Made by a program: the position numbers and the translations under genes
Notes under the pieces: generated by a model
Database searches by the model: none
What the model was told of the DNA's origin: nothing
The model's input: only the letters and a program-made list of their open reading frames with translations
Shown: positions 12,485 to 23,930 of the stretch, piece after piece
Layout: each line of letters starts with the position of its first letter
Position numbering within the stretch: position 1 is the first letter of the stretch
NCBI GenBank assembly: GCA_963573385.1
Contig: CAUYLG010076801.1
Span: 1-64,000, forward strand
DNA length: 64,000 nt
DNA from: Cacajao melanocephalus
Lineage: Eukaryota; Chordata; Mammalia; Primates; Pitheciidae
Direction of reading: 5' to 3'

Positions 12485-13437
12485 GACGGTCTATGCTGAT
12501 ACTTCCTAGACTGGTGTTCCTAATCTCTCTAGTCCAGAAATGCCTCCTGAGTTCAGACCCATGTTTCCACCGGGATGCCCATCCATGCATGTACCCAGCC
12601 TGTCCCAGTCCGCACTCACTCTTTCCCTCACCCTCCAAACTACCCCCTTCCTCCTCCACGTTCACTGTAGTGAAGGGTTTCATCATTCCCCATTGTCCAA
12701 GCCAGTAACAAGTCACTCTCAAGTCTCCCCTCTCTCTCAACCTGGAAAATTCCATCAGTCACCAAATTCTGTGAATTCTGCTTTCCCTATGTCATTGCTC
12801 TCTATGGCATCCCCTCCACCCAAGGCCACTCCCTTAATCCAGTTCCTCATCACTTCTTGTCCGGGTTATTGCAGTATGTTCCATTTAAAAATTGATGCTG
12901 CCACCAGAGTGAGTTACCTGGTGTCACACACCTATTAAACATCCTCAGGATTTCCTTCATGAACTTCAAGGGGAAGTTCAATTTCTTCGACCTGGGAGAA
13001 CAGGCCCTCCATAAGCTGTGTCCTTCCGTTCTCTCCAGCTCCATTTCTCACCACTTCTGTGTTCTCACCCTCAGCTGACTCCACCGGAAGTACTTCGTGT
13101 TCTGTAGGAGTGCCACGCTCTCCTGGACTTTCCTCCAGGATTATCTGTTCTCTCGGCTTGAAATGCTTTTCTACTCCCTGTTCACCTCACTTATTCCTAC
13201 CTGCCATTCAAGCTGGAGTGTCGCCTCCTCTTGGAAGAGGATTTTGAACCCTACAGGCTTAGTAGGATTCCTCCTCTCTGTACCACCAGCATTTCATGTA
13301 CTTATGCATTTATGAGAGTTGATTTTTTTCTGGTCTGCCTTCACTTGAAGGCAAGAACTGTGCAGCTCGGCAAGATCAGATCCTAGCACAAGCCAAGCGC
13401 TGGTGAACGTGCAGTGGTATTTACAGAATGAGTAATT
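12485..13437 (+). mobile_element. L2 LINE, ORF2 C-terminal part and 3' UTR
   Basis: Begins at the 'tctatgctgat' word that encodes Tyr-Ala-Asp of the reverse-transcriptase active-site motif. It continues through ORF2-derived pyrimidine-rich DNA, 'gcttgaaatgcttttctact', 'gtgtcgcctcctcttggaag' and a worn 3' end near 13437. Reading frames are broken. L2 belongs to the CR1-like LINEs and is inactive in primates. Confidence 0.75.
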
Positions 13438-13504
13438 AGTCTTCAAGGTGACTCTTGACGAGCTGGCTCATGGGAGGAGCTCAGTAAAGCAACCTTCTCT
13501 CTGA

Positions 13505-13600
13505 TTTTGCCACTAAATAGCTGGCCAACTTGGGTAAGACCTCTCACCTCTCTGGGCCTCAAGTTTTTCTTGTGAAATGAAATTCACAAGTAATTTAACA
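13505..13600 (+). mobile_element. MIR core fragment
   Basis: 'gattttgccactaaatagc', 'cttgggtaagacctctcac' and 'ctctctgggcctcaagt' represent the MIR core only. Confidence 0.7.
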
Positions 13601-14178
13601 AACACATGCAATTTTAAAATTCAGTATAAATCTTTGAATCAGTAAGAAATAAATGGAAAGTAATTTATAATAAAATTCCCTGTATTCTGTAGGTAAAGGC
13701 ATGCCTATACTAAGGTACATGATAAAGTGGTCAGACACTTGCACCCGCTTATCGTGAATAACTTTGATTTTCAGAGCAGTAAGACGAAGCTATGTTTATA
13801 CTCTTTCTTTAAATTTATTATTTGGAATAAGAGTGACGTAAAATATTTGTAAGTTAAAGTGGAATACCTTGGAATGAATAGCTGGAAGTGCAGACTGCTA
13901 AAGCCGCTTTTGTATCGGTGAGTCTCATACCACAGAGGTAATGCTCCTGGTAACATACTTGTCTAAATGAAAGTCCAAAATGGTAGACAACAGTTGGTAA
14001 AGTTTCAAGCAAGGCATCACAGTGGTCTCTGGATTTTCAGTGTACGTGCATTCCTAGAAAATTCCGCATTTACTAAAATAGTGCAAAAAAGTGCATTTAT
14101 ATATAGAATGAAGTTAGGCTCTAGGCTAAGTTAATCACAAACGGATTTTTCACCTACATGAATGTGTAGAATGATAGA
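13601..14178. other. AT-rich unique block
   Basis: Repeat-free and AT-rich, with a half-CRE (GTGACGTAA) near 13834. Candidate non-coding conserved DNA at low confidence. Confidence 0.35.
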
Positions 14179-14191
14179 AAGTCATGCAGGA

Positions 14192-14490
14192 GGTTGGGTG
14201 TGGTGGCTCAAGCCTGTACTCCTGGCACTTTGGGAGGCTGAGGCAGGCAGATTGCTTGAGGTCGGGAGTTCGAGACCAGCCTGGTCAGCATGGTGAAACC
14301 CCGTCTCTACTAAGTATACAAAAATTAGCCGGGTATGGTGGTGCGTGCCTGTGGTCCCAGCTACTTAGTGAGGCAGGCGAATCACTTGAACCAAGAGGTA
14401 GAGGTTGCAGTTGAGCCAAGATCATGCCACTGCACTCCAGCCTGGGCGACAGAGTAAGACTCCATCTAAAAAAAAAAAAAAAAAAAAAAA
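14192..14490 (+). mobile_element. AluS, full length with TSD
   Basis: Complete sense Alu with a ~23-A tail. The TSD 'aagtcatgcagga' is perfect (14179-14191 and 14489-14501). Confidence 0.95.
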
Positions 14491-14503
14491 GTCATGCAGG
14501 AGG

Positions 14504-15169
14504 TAGCACAATTCTCTGTGTTGTAGGGCTATCCTGCACATTGCAGGATGGTTAGTGTTTCTGGCTCTCCCACATTAAAGGGTAGTAGAGCCCATTGCAT
14601 CAATGAAACCTAAAAAGATACCTACACAAACAAATTTCCGAAACACCTTTATGTGCTTTCTAGGGAACTAGAGCTGTAATGTGTGGTACATACTGTCTAA
14701 ATATCCCTCCTCTATGGAAAAAAGTGTGCTTCACCTCACTTGTCTAAAGCTAATTATTGTAAAGTGAGTTTGCTCCCTGTAGTTAAAAATTTGTAGCATT
14801 AGGAGGAAAGTCACTAACTTTCAATTAGGAAAGAATTAAATGTTAAATGAATCTACAAAGGCAAGCAATTGTATGATCTTTGAGACATGGGTTGTGTTTT
14901 CTCAAATATGACTTGTTTTTTTATGTCATTTAAAAATATTTTTACCTATTATTCATTCTGACCCTGGTAATAATCTCCTTGCTTAGTAGATCTCTTGTTT
15001 CCATACTTTCAATATTGAGAAATTTCCTCTCATTCTCCTGTATTCTTACCATTTATAATTGCAACATCATCTGACACCAGTTAAGTTAGGATTGCTTGAT
15101 GATCATTGGTTGGTTGACCACTGTGCCTTGAACCCATTTCTGGTTTAGTCTTTATACCACCTAGCTGGG
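14504..15169. other. AT-rich unique sequence
   Basis: No repeat or gene recognised. Confidence 0.4.
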
Positions 15170-15342
15170 ATTATTTTTTTAAGTCTGTCTCCACTATTAG
15201 TGGGAACTTCTTTACCAAATTTACTATTGTCTGCCTTAAAAGCAGGAGTCATATGCTATTCTCCTATTATCTCCAGACCATACCCCAATTATCAGCTACT
15301 AGCAGGTACTCAGTTAACATTTGTTAAATGAGTGAATGAATG
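15170..15342 (+). mobile_element. L2 LINE 3' end
   Basis: 'gtctgtctccactattag', 'aggtactcagttaacattt' and 'gttaaatgagtgaatgaat' match the L2 3' terminus. Confidence 0.75.
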
Positions 15343-15535
15343 TAGCAGATGATGTGCTTCATCTTGCAAATCTCATAAATTTAAGATTCGAGGTCCATAA
15401 AACAAAGGAATCTTTTAACTCATCATTTCTGATTACTTGAAATTCTGCAATATTGAGCCTGTTTAAAAGGAGCATAAATGCTGAAGTGAGGCAGAAAGAG
15501 AAGGTTGTTGTTTATTGAGTTTCAGATTTGCAAGA

Positions 15536-15656
15536 TGAAAAAGTTCTGGGGATCAGTTTCATAACAAAATGAATATACTTAACACTACTCAACTGCATAC
15601 TTAAAAATCGTTAAGATGGTAAAGTGTATGTTATATATTTGGTACCACAATAAAAA
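15536..15656 (+). mobile_element. Old L1 (L1M/E-type) 3' end
   Basis: 'ctgcatacttaaaaatcg', 'ttaagatggtaaagtgtatg' and 'ggtaccacaataaaaagg' resemble a common old mammalian L1 3' terminus. Confidence 0.6.
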
Positions 15657-15689
15657 GGAGGGGCCAAAAAGGGGAGTATAAACATTTCC

Positions 15690-16520
15690 TTCTTAATTGG
15701 CTCCCTTTTCTGTTGATGGTACCACTGTTCTACCGGGCTTCCCATCAGGATTCTGGGATCACCCTTGACTCTTTCCAGTCCATTACATGTTATATAGACC
15801 AGTCACCAAGTTTTGGCTTACTAAGCCTCTCAGATCTGTCTCTTACCCCTACTTCTACTCAAATAACCGTGTCATCATATTACACTTGAATTAATGCAAA
15901 AAGCTCTGATTGGGGTTCTTAACTCGAATCTCTTTTCTTCCAAAATGACTTTAATCAGACTGCACGAGGAGCTATCATGGCTCTCTCCTGCCTAGAATCA
16001 AGTCCAAGCTCTCTAGACCTAGATTTTCCAGTGTGCCCCACAGTCAGATTGTACACCCTCATTTCTTACCACCCTCCTGCCCTCGCCTGTACATCCTCTC
16101 CTGACGTCCTGTATTAGGGCTTATTTATTTACTGGTCATCATACCCTTTCTTGCTTTTCTGGCTTTCCTCTCCCTCCTCTCCTGCCTGGAAACCTTCGCT
16201 TCCTTTCCACATACATTGCATGTATCCTCCTGAAAAGTTTGCTTCCTCCCCCAGTTGTTCTGGAAAGGATTCCCTTGAGACTCCAGCATATCTTGAATTC
16301 TCCCATCCTGGGATTCTTGTATCATTTGTAGCCTCCGTTATATAATTGGGCACTTTATAATTTGCTACAGGTCCTCGCTTGCTTTCATGTACTCAAATCT
16401 TCTAAGACTGTGAGCCTCTTGTCAAGAGCTGCTGTCCATTTTATTTGTAGACAACACCAACCTTACTATAATGCTGGGCTGTAAAATGTAACTCACCAAT
16501 GAACTGAATCTATGAATATG
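15690..16520 (+). mobile_element. L2 LINE, ORF2 remnant and 3' end
   Basis: 'gatcacccttgactctttcc' and 'ctctcagatctgtctctta' echo the L2 ORF2 3' half. Pyrimidine-rich UTR words follow, and it ends near 'aatgaactgaatctatgaat'. Confidence 0.65.
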
Positions 16521-16543
16521 GTTGTAGTTTGGGTGTTTAGAGA

Positions 16544-16763
16544 GATGCTCAGCAAACTTTTTCTGCAAAGAGCCAGAGAGTAAGTATTTTAGGCTCGTGG
16601 ACCATATGGTCTCTGCCACATCTAGTCAAATCTGCTGTTGTGGTGTGAAAGAAGCCATAGACACTATGTAAATGAATAAACACATTTTTCATTTGTGACT
16701 GTGTTCCAATAAAACTTTATTTACAAAAATAAGTTTGGCTAGAGGACTGTTTCCTGACCCCTG
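16544..16763 (+). mobile_element. hAT-Charlie miniature DNA transposon
   Basis: Degenerate terminal inverted repeats ('ctcagcaaac' and 'tttcctgacccctg') enclose 'gagccagagagtaagtattt', 'tagacactatgtaaatgaat' and 'ttccaataaaactttattt'. This is a well-known non-autonomous Charlie-group family, about 220 bp. I am not certain of its MER number. Confidence 0.8.
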
Positions 16764-17040
16764 GCTTATAGTGTGGTGTTAATGAGACCCGTTTCTGACT
16801 TCCTTTGTCTCTATTTGTTAGCTTAGTTGCAATACTAAAATTTCTAACCCTGGCCAACAGCCTGAAAAAAAAGTGCATTGCCACTCTTGAAGAACTGATC
16901 AAAGCAGAGGGCTACCGCTTAAGGACATGCAGATCATGCATTGCACAGCTCCAGAATTGTCACGAACAGCCCTCTTCATAAACAAGATCTTTCTAGGGCA
17001 GATGAGTCCTGTTGTCTATCATGCACAGGAAAGACAGCTG
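16764..17040. other. Unique sequence
   Basis: No feature identified. Confidence 0.4.
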
Positions 17041-17044
17041 CCGT

Positions 17045-17195
17045 TGATTTGAGTATCTTCTGTGTGCCAGGTATTCTATACATTGTATATCACTTCATTA
17101 TCCTTTGAGGTTTGATGTTACCATTTCCATTTTTCAAATAAAGAGACTGAGGCACAGGAGGTTAAATAATTGATCCATGGTCAAAGATAGGACAT
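17045..17195 (-). mobile_element. MIR SINE
   Basis: Antisense MIR: 'gtgtgccaggtattctata', 'ataaagagactgaggcacag' and 'ggttaaataattgatcca'. Confidence 0.75.
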
Positions 17196-17213
17196 GGGGG
17201 ATTCTGGATTGGT

Positions 17214-17269
17214 CCTTCCCTCCCTCCCTCTCTCCCTCCCTCCCTTCCTTCCTTCCTTTCTTTCTTTCA
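17214..17269 (+). repeat. (CCCT)n/(CCTT)n/(CTTT)n tract
   Basis: Graded tetranucleotide pyrimidine tract. It replaces what should be the poly-T tail of the adjoining antisense Alu. Confidence 0.9.
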
Positions 17270-17380
17270 CAGGATCTTGCTCTGTCACCCAGGCTACAGT
17301 GCAGTGGCACAATCTCAGCTTATTGCAACCTCCACTTCTTACGTTCAAGCGATTCTCCTGTCTCAGCCTCCCCAGGTGCT
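17270..17380 (-). mobile_element. Alu fragment (about 110 bp)
   Basis: Only the 3' part of an antisense Alu ('ggatcttgctctgtcaccc' to 'tctcagcctcccca') is present. It stops abruptly at a second pyrimidine tract. Confidence 0.85.
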
Positions 17381-17384
17381 ACCA

Positions 17385-17467
17385 CCCTCCTTCCCTCCTT
17401 CCCCCCTCCCTCCCTCCCTCCCTTCCACTGCCTTCATTCCTTCTTCCTATCTATCCATCTATCTATT
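17385..17467 (+). repeat. (CCTT)n/(CCCT)n then (CTAT)n tract
   Basis: A second pyrimidine tetranucleotide array (17385-17426), then a short CTAT run (17447-17467). Together with the upstream array it encloses the Alu fragment. Confidence 0.85.
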
Positions 17468-17469
17468 GA

Positions 17470-18300
17470 AACTCTGAGTTTTAATACTATTCAGTGGACT
17501 GTCTTCTCCTACTGTCATTGTATCTGCTGTGCCACTGAGTCTGTCTTGTCTGTGTTATGTTTTTCTTAGTAGTCTTGTAACATATACCTGCCTCTCCAAA
17601 GAGTTGTGGTTATCATTCTTGATTTAAAAAAACCAAAGTATACAGACAACTCATCTTTTGTAATTATACTCATCTGTTGTCTTATCCCAGCACTCCTGTT
17701 TTATTGTTAGAGTGAAGATCCCAGGAGATGCAGAATAGTGGGAAATGAATCTCATTGCACTTGGTGCCCTTTGTAATGGTTTCCCAAAATACTGGATTAA
17801 ACAATGATAATGACAACAACAACATTAAAAACACGCTACGACTACCAGCCATAGAAGTTTGCAAACCCAGAAGATCACTGTCTTCTCAGTGCTGAATACA
17901 TGCTAATGTGTTGTACTTTTGAGCAGATGAAAATCAGGTATTTGCTGGGAGATGCTTCAGTTTTGGACCAAAAGGCTTCAAAGGCTTACCGCCCAACAAA
18001 TGAGGCTTTGAAGTGAGATGGGTGGTGTGATGATGAGAGGAAGCTTACTCCTCAGAGCAGGTACTTTATTATTCTGCGCTTTTGATTTCCAGCTGCAAAG
18101 CAAACAAGGCCCCCTGGTGCTCTGACTTATCGCAGGTTATGTTTAAAGGCAGAAAGGCTAAATTTCCAGTGAAGCCAGAGATGTTGCTAACCAGTCCAGT
18201 TTGTTATATATTCAGGCATCTGTGCACTTCTTATTTTGATTCAGCTATGATCACAGTGCCTGTTGACACTGCTTTTGGTGTTGTAAAAATTGGAGCTTAA
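17470..18300. other. Unique sequence
   Basis: No transposon recognised. 18060-18300 has the balanced composition of a candidate conserved element. The 72-codon frame there has no recognisable domain. Confidence 0.4.
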
Positions 18301-18307
18301 GGAAGTG

Positions 18308-18828
18308 TGATGGTTTGATTGTATACTGTGGTGGCAACCACTGAGTGGCTAACTTCACAGCCATTCTCAACCTTCTTTCTCCAGCAATAGTGAATGAGCC
18401 AGTTATTCACTTTCCCAGCTGCCTTCACAGCTAGGGTAGCCATGTAGCCCATTTCTAGCCAATGTTGTGGATAGTCCTGCCGGCTTCTGTGACACCTTTT
18501 GCTTTCCTTGATAAAGGGGACAGTTGAGCTGGTGCCACCTTTTCCTTCTTATTCCTGTCTTATATGAGATAAGATGACTGGATCCTCTACAGCCATTTTG
18601 CGACGAATCAGTGACAATTTTGAAGACATGCTAGGGGTGTTAGAGATGGTGGAAGGAAAAGATAGAAAGTGCCTAGGTCCTTGATGGTTTTATTAAACAG
18701 CTGAACCAACATTATTTGCAACTAGTCTTTGGACTGCTTTGGTATATGAAAAAAATACATCTTATTTTAACCCCTATTAGTTGGGTTTTCTGTTACTTGC
18801 AGCTGACTGCATTCTTAACTCATACAAA
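18308..18828 (+). mobile_element. Probable solo LTR (ERVL/MaLR-like)
   Basis: Begins TG ('tgatggtttgattg') and ends '...cttaactcataca'. It contains 'gatagaaagtgcctaggtcc' and 'gggttttctgttacttgcag', typical of an old mammalian LTR. No viral ORF is present. Family not certain. Confidence 0.5.
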
Positions 18829-19914
18829 TAAAATAGCAAATCAATGGTAAGACCAGGAGGGTAATTTTTGACTTTTGTGTGACTCTGACAAGGCACTAGT
18901 CTTTCATTTATTTAATTAATGAGCATGTTAATAAAATTGTAAATCAGCCTTTAGAGTTTGTAAGCTCTGACCTCTGTGATCCTTGTGGAGTACTTAATAC
19001 ATTATTCAGTAATTAATGATGACATCAAGATACACACAAATGTAGCACTTTACTTGAATACTTTCTTGTAAACTTCCTCAGTGTAGCTTCTTTAGTAAAG
19101 CATATTCTTCTCTCTTAGGGTCCCTGAGAGTACCTTTGTTATAGGAGAAGTACATTTTCTTCTAAGTTATAAGAAGTTTTATGAAAAATTCCTTATACCA
19201 CACATATTAATCATTGAGTGTTAGTTGTACACACAAAGAACCAGAAATTCTGGGTGATTGAAGTTTACAAACCTGCATATTTTGCCCACAACCAACAATA
19301 TGTTATTTATTTTCTGAATCAGCCATGTGAGTTCTGAGTTACAGTTCTTTTTGTGTTCAGCTTTCATGGTTTCTGAAGAATCTAGAGGAAACGCCAAGTC
19401 TTGGAGGAAGCCAGGAGTCTCTCTCAGTCTTGCTACAGTAGGACTATCTCTTCTTTCTCCTCCCCACTTTCTTAGGCTTGGCAGTAAGTCATTGCTCGTC
19501 TCTTTCCCTCCAAAGAAAACAGGTCTCCAAATCCGTTTTTTATTTCACTAGTGGGAGGAGAACTCTGTTACTTTTGTTTAGTATTCCCAGGATAGTCATT
19601 AAATGTGATCAACAAGACAAACTTAGGAATTAAGAAAGATAAATTTCCAGTTTCTAACCCCATCTTCTTTTTTTGTATACCTATATTATGAAAAATCACT
19701 GACCTAGTTTAGAGATAAAATAATTCCTCTTAATAATGAAATACAAGTCTGGAGAGCTATACACTGCATAGACGTCATCCTGAAATGAGAATTTCTGAGC
19801 AGTTTGACTTCAACAAATGTTTGCTTGGTATCATCATCTGCTTTCCAGAATGTGCCTCCCTTCCTATGAAAACCTCAGTACTAGAACTTTTAATTGTGCC
19901 AGGTATGTTTGTGT
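18829..19914. other. Unique sequence, 1.1 kb
   Basis: AT-rich and repeat-free by eye. No coding or RNA gene evidence. Confidence 0.4.
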
Positions 19915-20060
19915 ATATATGCCTGCCTGCCTTCTAGATTGTAAATTTTTAGAGGGGATCAGTAGGCTTTGATCTGTCTCTTTATTCCCTTATGTTGCCT
20001 AGTGCAAGATTTTATACTCATGTGATAACTGATAAGTGTTTGTTAAGTTGAATTCTATCA
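19915..20060 (+). mobile_element. L2 LINE 3' end
   Basis: 'ttctagattgtaaattttta', 'tatgttgcctagtgcaaga' and 'aagtgtttgttaagttgaat' match a diverged L2 terminus. Confidence 0.6.
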
Positions 20061-20689
20061 ATGCGTTTGTAGCTTTGCAATGTCTTGATCTTTGAGGTGA
20101 GTGACCTCTGAGTCACATACTCAGATGATTGTTAGCTAGGCTTCTGAGACTGCCTTGAAGATCAATTTGTTAATATTACCAAGCTCTGATTACTTGGTGT
20201 TATATAATTATGCTGCAATTAAACTAAAAATAAGCAACATATTTAAATAACTCTAGCAGAATTAAGGCAACTGGGTGATTCACACAAATGTCCCTGCTCC
20301 TCTTTTCTTGGGGATAAAATTAAGCGTATCATTAGGAAAGGTTGAATCTTTCCAATATTCACTGGCCTCACTCGAGGCAAGCACATTTATTGGAAATTTG
20401 GATCGATATGCAAAATAAAAGTACTGCATTATTTTTCCCCTTTTATAAGTGCCTATAAATAACAGGCTTTTAAATAGCAAATTTAAAGTCTGACTCAGTT
20501 TTTGAAAATTCAATGATAATCTCTGAAAAAAAAACCACTTCTGTAAGTGGCCTCTTCTGGGGAGAACTGGGAGCTGAGGTGCCAGGAATGGCAGGAAGAC
20601 TTATTTCTTACTGAAAACCTCTTTGTGTGCATTTATGACCTATTTCAAGATGAAAACATAAGCAAACAGACAGATAAATCTCCATGCAA
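20061..20689. other. Repeat-free block, candidate conserved non-coding element
   Basis: AT-rich with clustered homeodomain-like words (TAATTA-type near 20206-20260), an ATCGATATGCAAAATAA octamer-like region at about 20403, and CpG-retaining motifs ('actcgaggca', 'ttaagcgtatc'). No substantial ORF. Confidence 0.4.
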
Positions 20690-21550
20690 TTTTGAAAAGG
20701 ATCAAAATTGGAAGTCTTGCACAACCTGATTCTAAGGCTTACTATAAAGCTGCACAGATAGTGTGGTACTGGGGTAAGGAGAACAAATCTAGATCAATGG
20801 AACAGATACAGAATCCAGAAATAGACCCATACACATATGGCTAGTTGAGTTTTGACAAAGATGGGAAGTTAACTCATTTCAACAACTAGATTCCACCAGG
20901 AAAATAACTTTGATATTTACCTAGCATGATAAATGAAACATTAACTCAAAATGAAATATAGAGCTCAATGGAAAAGCTAAAGTGATAAAACTTGTGGAAA
21001 TGAAAATAGGATAAGATCATTGTGACCTTGGGTAGGCAAAGATTTCATAGATGGTACACAAAAAGTAAAACCATAAAATGAAAAAATGGACTTTATCAAA
21101 ACAGAAACTTCTGCTTTTCAAAAAGCATCATTAAGATACTGGAAAGCAAGCCACAGACTGGGAGAAAATATATGCGAAGCATATCTTTAGTAAAAACGTT
21201 GTACCCTAGAATATGGGCAAAATATTCGAAGAGACACTTCACAGAGAAAATATTCCAATGGCCAATAAGCTCACAGAAATATGCTCAACATCAACAGCCA
21301 TCAGAGAAATGCAAATGGAAGCCATAATGGGACATTAAGATGACCAAAAAGAGTGAGTATTGGTGAGGATATGAAGCAACTGTAACTCTTTACATTGGTA
21401 GCCAGAATGTAAAATTTACTGTGCTTTGGAAAACAGATTGCCCATTTATTATAAAATTAAACATACCACACGTCCTCTAGCAATCCCACTTCGGGGTGTT
21501 TATGCAAGAGAAATAAAAACATACTCACACAAAGATGGGTCCTTGAATGC
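20690..21550 (+). mobile_element. Old L1 ORF2 3' part
   Basis: 'acagatagtgtggtactgg', 'aatagacccatacacatatg', 'gggagaaaatatatgcgaag' and 'tcagagaaatgcaaatgg' follow L1 ORF2 order. Frames are heavily disrupted. An L1M-age fragment with no 3' UTR. Confidence 0.9.
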
Positions 21551-21551
21551 T

Positions 21552-21728
21552 GGCTTCGTTTCCCGGGTTGCTGTAACAAACTCAACTTACAACAAACAGA
21601 GTGGCTTTAAACAACAGAGAAACATATTTACTCACAGTGATGGAAAAAGAAGTCCAAAACCAAGGTGTGGGCAGGGCTGTGCTCTCTCTGAAGATTCTAA
21701 GGGAGAATCTAAGGGAGAATCTGGCCCC
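21552..21728 (-). mobile_element. MLT1-type MaLR LTR fragment
   Basis: Reversed LTR end: 'gttgctgtaacaaact', 'gtggctttaaacaacagag' and 'ccaaggtgtgggcagggc'. It abuts the L1 end. It contains a 12-bp tandem duplication (ctaagggagaat x2, about 21698-21721). Confidence 0.75.
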
Positions 21729-22289
21729 TGAAGTTAGACACAAAATGAAAATGTGGTTATTAACTTCCTGAATTCCCTACATGAATGAAACCCTGGAGCA
21801 TCGTTTTCCCCTTGTGGGCTTTTTGTGAGGGATCAAAAGAGATGGTATGGACAAAGTACTTTGTGTAAGGGAAGATGGTAGTGATTGCTGGGCATTGCCC
21901 AAGAACTGCTGCCCCTAGCAGTGGATTTGCCAAGGAATTCAAATGCCTGACACAGACACCAGTGATAGAGCCGGTTCTGTCAGGGAGTATGGGTTATAAC
22001 CTTTCTCTCTAAAGACCAACAGCTCTTTAGGCAAACGGTGTCTCTGCCTGTCCTTCTGTTGCTTCCAGGGAAGTCCAAGGACAAGATTTCAGCTCCTGAG
22101 AGAGACTGGCACAAAATCCCAGGTCCTGAGGGTTTTGTCAGAAGGATGCAGGCTTGGCTCTTGAATGCCAAAAGGGTGCCCCATGATAGGGGGCAAGGCT
22201 ACTAAGATTCAGGGAGATCACTGGTCGCTGATGGGGCACTGCATCCTCAGTCAGATGAATGTGGCACTAGGTGGCTTAAGATAACAGCA
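21729..22289. other. Unique sequence
   Basis: No clear feature. A MIR-like trace lies near 21820-21880. Confidence 0.35.
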
Positions 22290-22845
22290 AAAGTCTTGGC
22301 ACAGATGACTCTGTTTAACCCCTCATACCAAACCCTCAAACATCTTCTATCAGCTAAAGGCCACATCCTAAGACGAGGACACCAACTTCCCTAAACGCCT
22401 GCCTGAGAAAGCTCCATCATGCCAAAAGCTAAAACCTGACTACAGGCCCCTGACTGCCCTTTTCTTACAGCATTTACCTTAGAAAACTTGTGATTGCAAA
22501 TCTCTTCCTCTGTCCCTTTAAGATGTATCTTCAGCAACCCAGGCATGCCTGTCTCAAGGACCTGAGAGCCATCCGTTTGCAGTGAAATCATCAGGAAGGA
22601 AAGGACTGCTGCTCCTAGTCTCTGTGGGAGATGCCTGATTACCCTGCCCAGTCTCCCCCTAGCATCCTCCAGAACTTTTCACTTGGTGCACCCCAGCATT
22701 GAAAAAGCCCCTGCCTTTTATTTCAGGAAGGGTTAGCTCAGTGTATGCTGGAGCCTCTCTCCTCTGTTGCAGTGGTCTGAATAAAACCTGCTTTGCCTTT
22801 TTTAAACAACTGTTTGTTGGTGAACATACTCTTTGACAAGGAATT
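22290..22845 (+). mobile_element. Possible solo LTR
   Basis: Composition and the 3' words 'ggtctgaataaaacctgctt' (with an AATAAA signal) plus a downstream T-run resemble the R/U5 part of an endogenous retroviral LTR. No ORF is present. Boundaries and family uncertain. Confidence 0.4.
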
Positions 22846-23305
22846 CAAATCATTACTGGTCTGAGATACTGGGGTAAAGCCTAACTTTAGGGGATGGGAG
22901 GCAAAGTAGATCCAGCTGTGGTGGGCCTGGGTGGCAGGAGGGGGAGGAAGGAGCTGGTATTTGCAATGATTCACCTTGAGAACAAGCTGGATAGATGCCA
23001 GCCTGGTGATAAGAGGCGGGGTGTCAGATCAATGGGTTGATAACAAAAAAAGAGCTCATACATTAAGAGAAGCCAACAAGCGGCTTCCAGGGGTCATACA
23101 AAACTCTGTCGTTAGCTCTGTTACCCTTATATCAGTAGTTTAGAGGACTGTTTAAAAGCCATGTGTGTAGCAGTCATGATGGCGTGACTGTAATTCCAAA
23201 TAATCTTAACAGTTAGAATAAAGAGCTAAAATTGTCAGGATGAAATCTGATGGAAACTGAAGTACAGGGAATCTAATATTCTAGGCAGAGCAGAATCTAA
23301 AATCT
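22846..23305. other. Unique sequence
   Basis: No feature identified. Confidence 0.4.
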
Positions 23306-23930
23306 AACAGAATTTGCAGGGCCCAGTGCAACATGAGAATGCGGGACCCCAGCCAGGACAGGGAAGCTATCTCCCTGTCAAACAGGTCCACTGCCCCAAT
23401 CCACAGCAGAGGTGGCAGCGGGGGCGGGGAATGATCGTCAAGGGACTGCAGCCTAGGTTCCAGGATACTTTTCATGCTTGAGTAGTTAAAAGGCTGCCTG
23501 TGCTGTGGCCCTGTGAGCCCAGGGTGGGACGCTTCCACCTTGCCAAGGTGCTGCAGGGTACATACTTGACCTTAGCTCTCCCTGGCCCGCGGCCAGGCCC
23601 TTGCTGAGGGTGAAGGTGGCTATGGCTATGGCTGTGGCTGTGGGGAATGACAGGGAAGTGGAATTGAGTGGGACCAGGAACTCGTCTCAGGGAGGCAGGG
23701 AGGTGGTGGGAGGTGGCACTGTGCAGGAACTCAGGCTCCATTGGCCCATGGGCTGACAAACGCAAGTTCACAGGCACGATTATTAATTTCAAGATGGCAA
23801 CCATGGAGCGTTACACTGCTAATAACTTCAGGTCGGCGACCATGGAGCATTAGGCCGCTTTCTCTTCTGAAAGTGGAACCCTGTGTGATGGCCCTGGTCT
23901 CACACCCACGAAGCTGACCCGGATTCGAGG
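23306..23930. mobile_element. hAT-like DNA transposon remnants around a GC-rich core
   Basis: One edge (23314-23347) has 'gcagggcccagtgcaac' and 'gaatgcgggacccc'. The other edge (about 23784-23925) has 'attaatttcaagatggcaac', 'ggagcattaggcc' and 'cccacgaagctgacccgg'. These resemble two ends of one non-autonomous hAT family. The ~430 bp between is GC-rich, with a CCTGGCC/GGCCAGG hairpin (23581-23597) and a GGCTATGGCTGT hexamer repeat (23613-23642). It could be an insertion, or the inside of a longer element. Confidence 0.45.

Noticed and set aside
18308..18828. Active endogenous retrovirus
   Set aside because: Only solo-LTR-like sequence is seen here and at the other LTR sites. No gag, pol or env sequence is present in the window.
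23370..23740. CpG island promoter
   Set aside because: GC-rich but with few CpGs and short. No start-site motifs seen.
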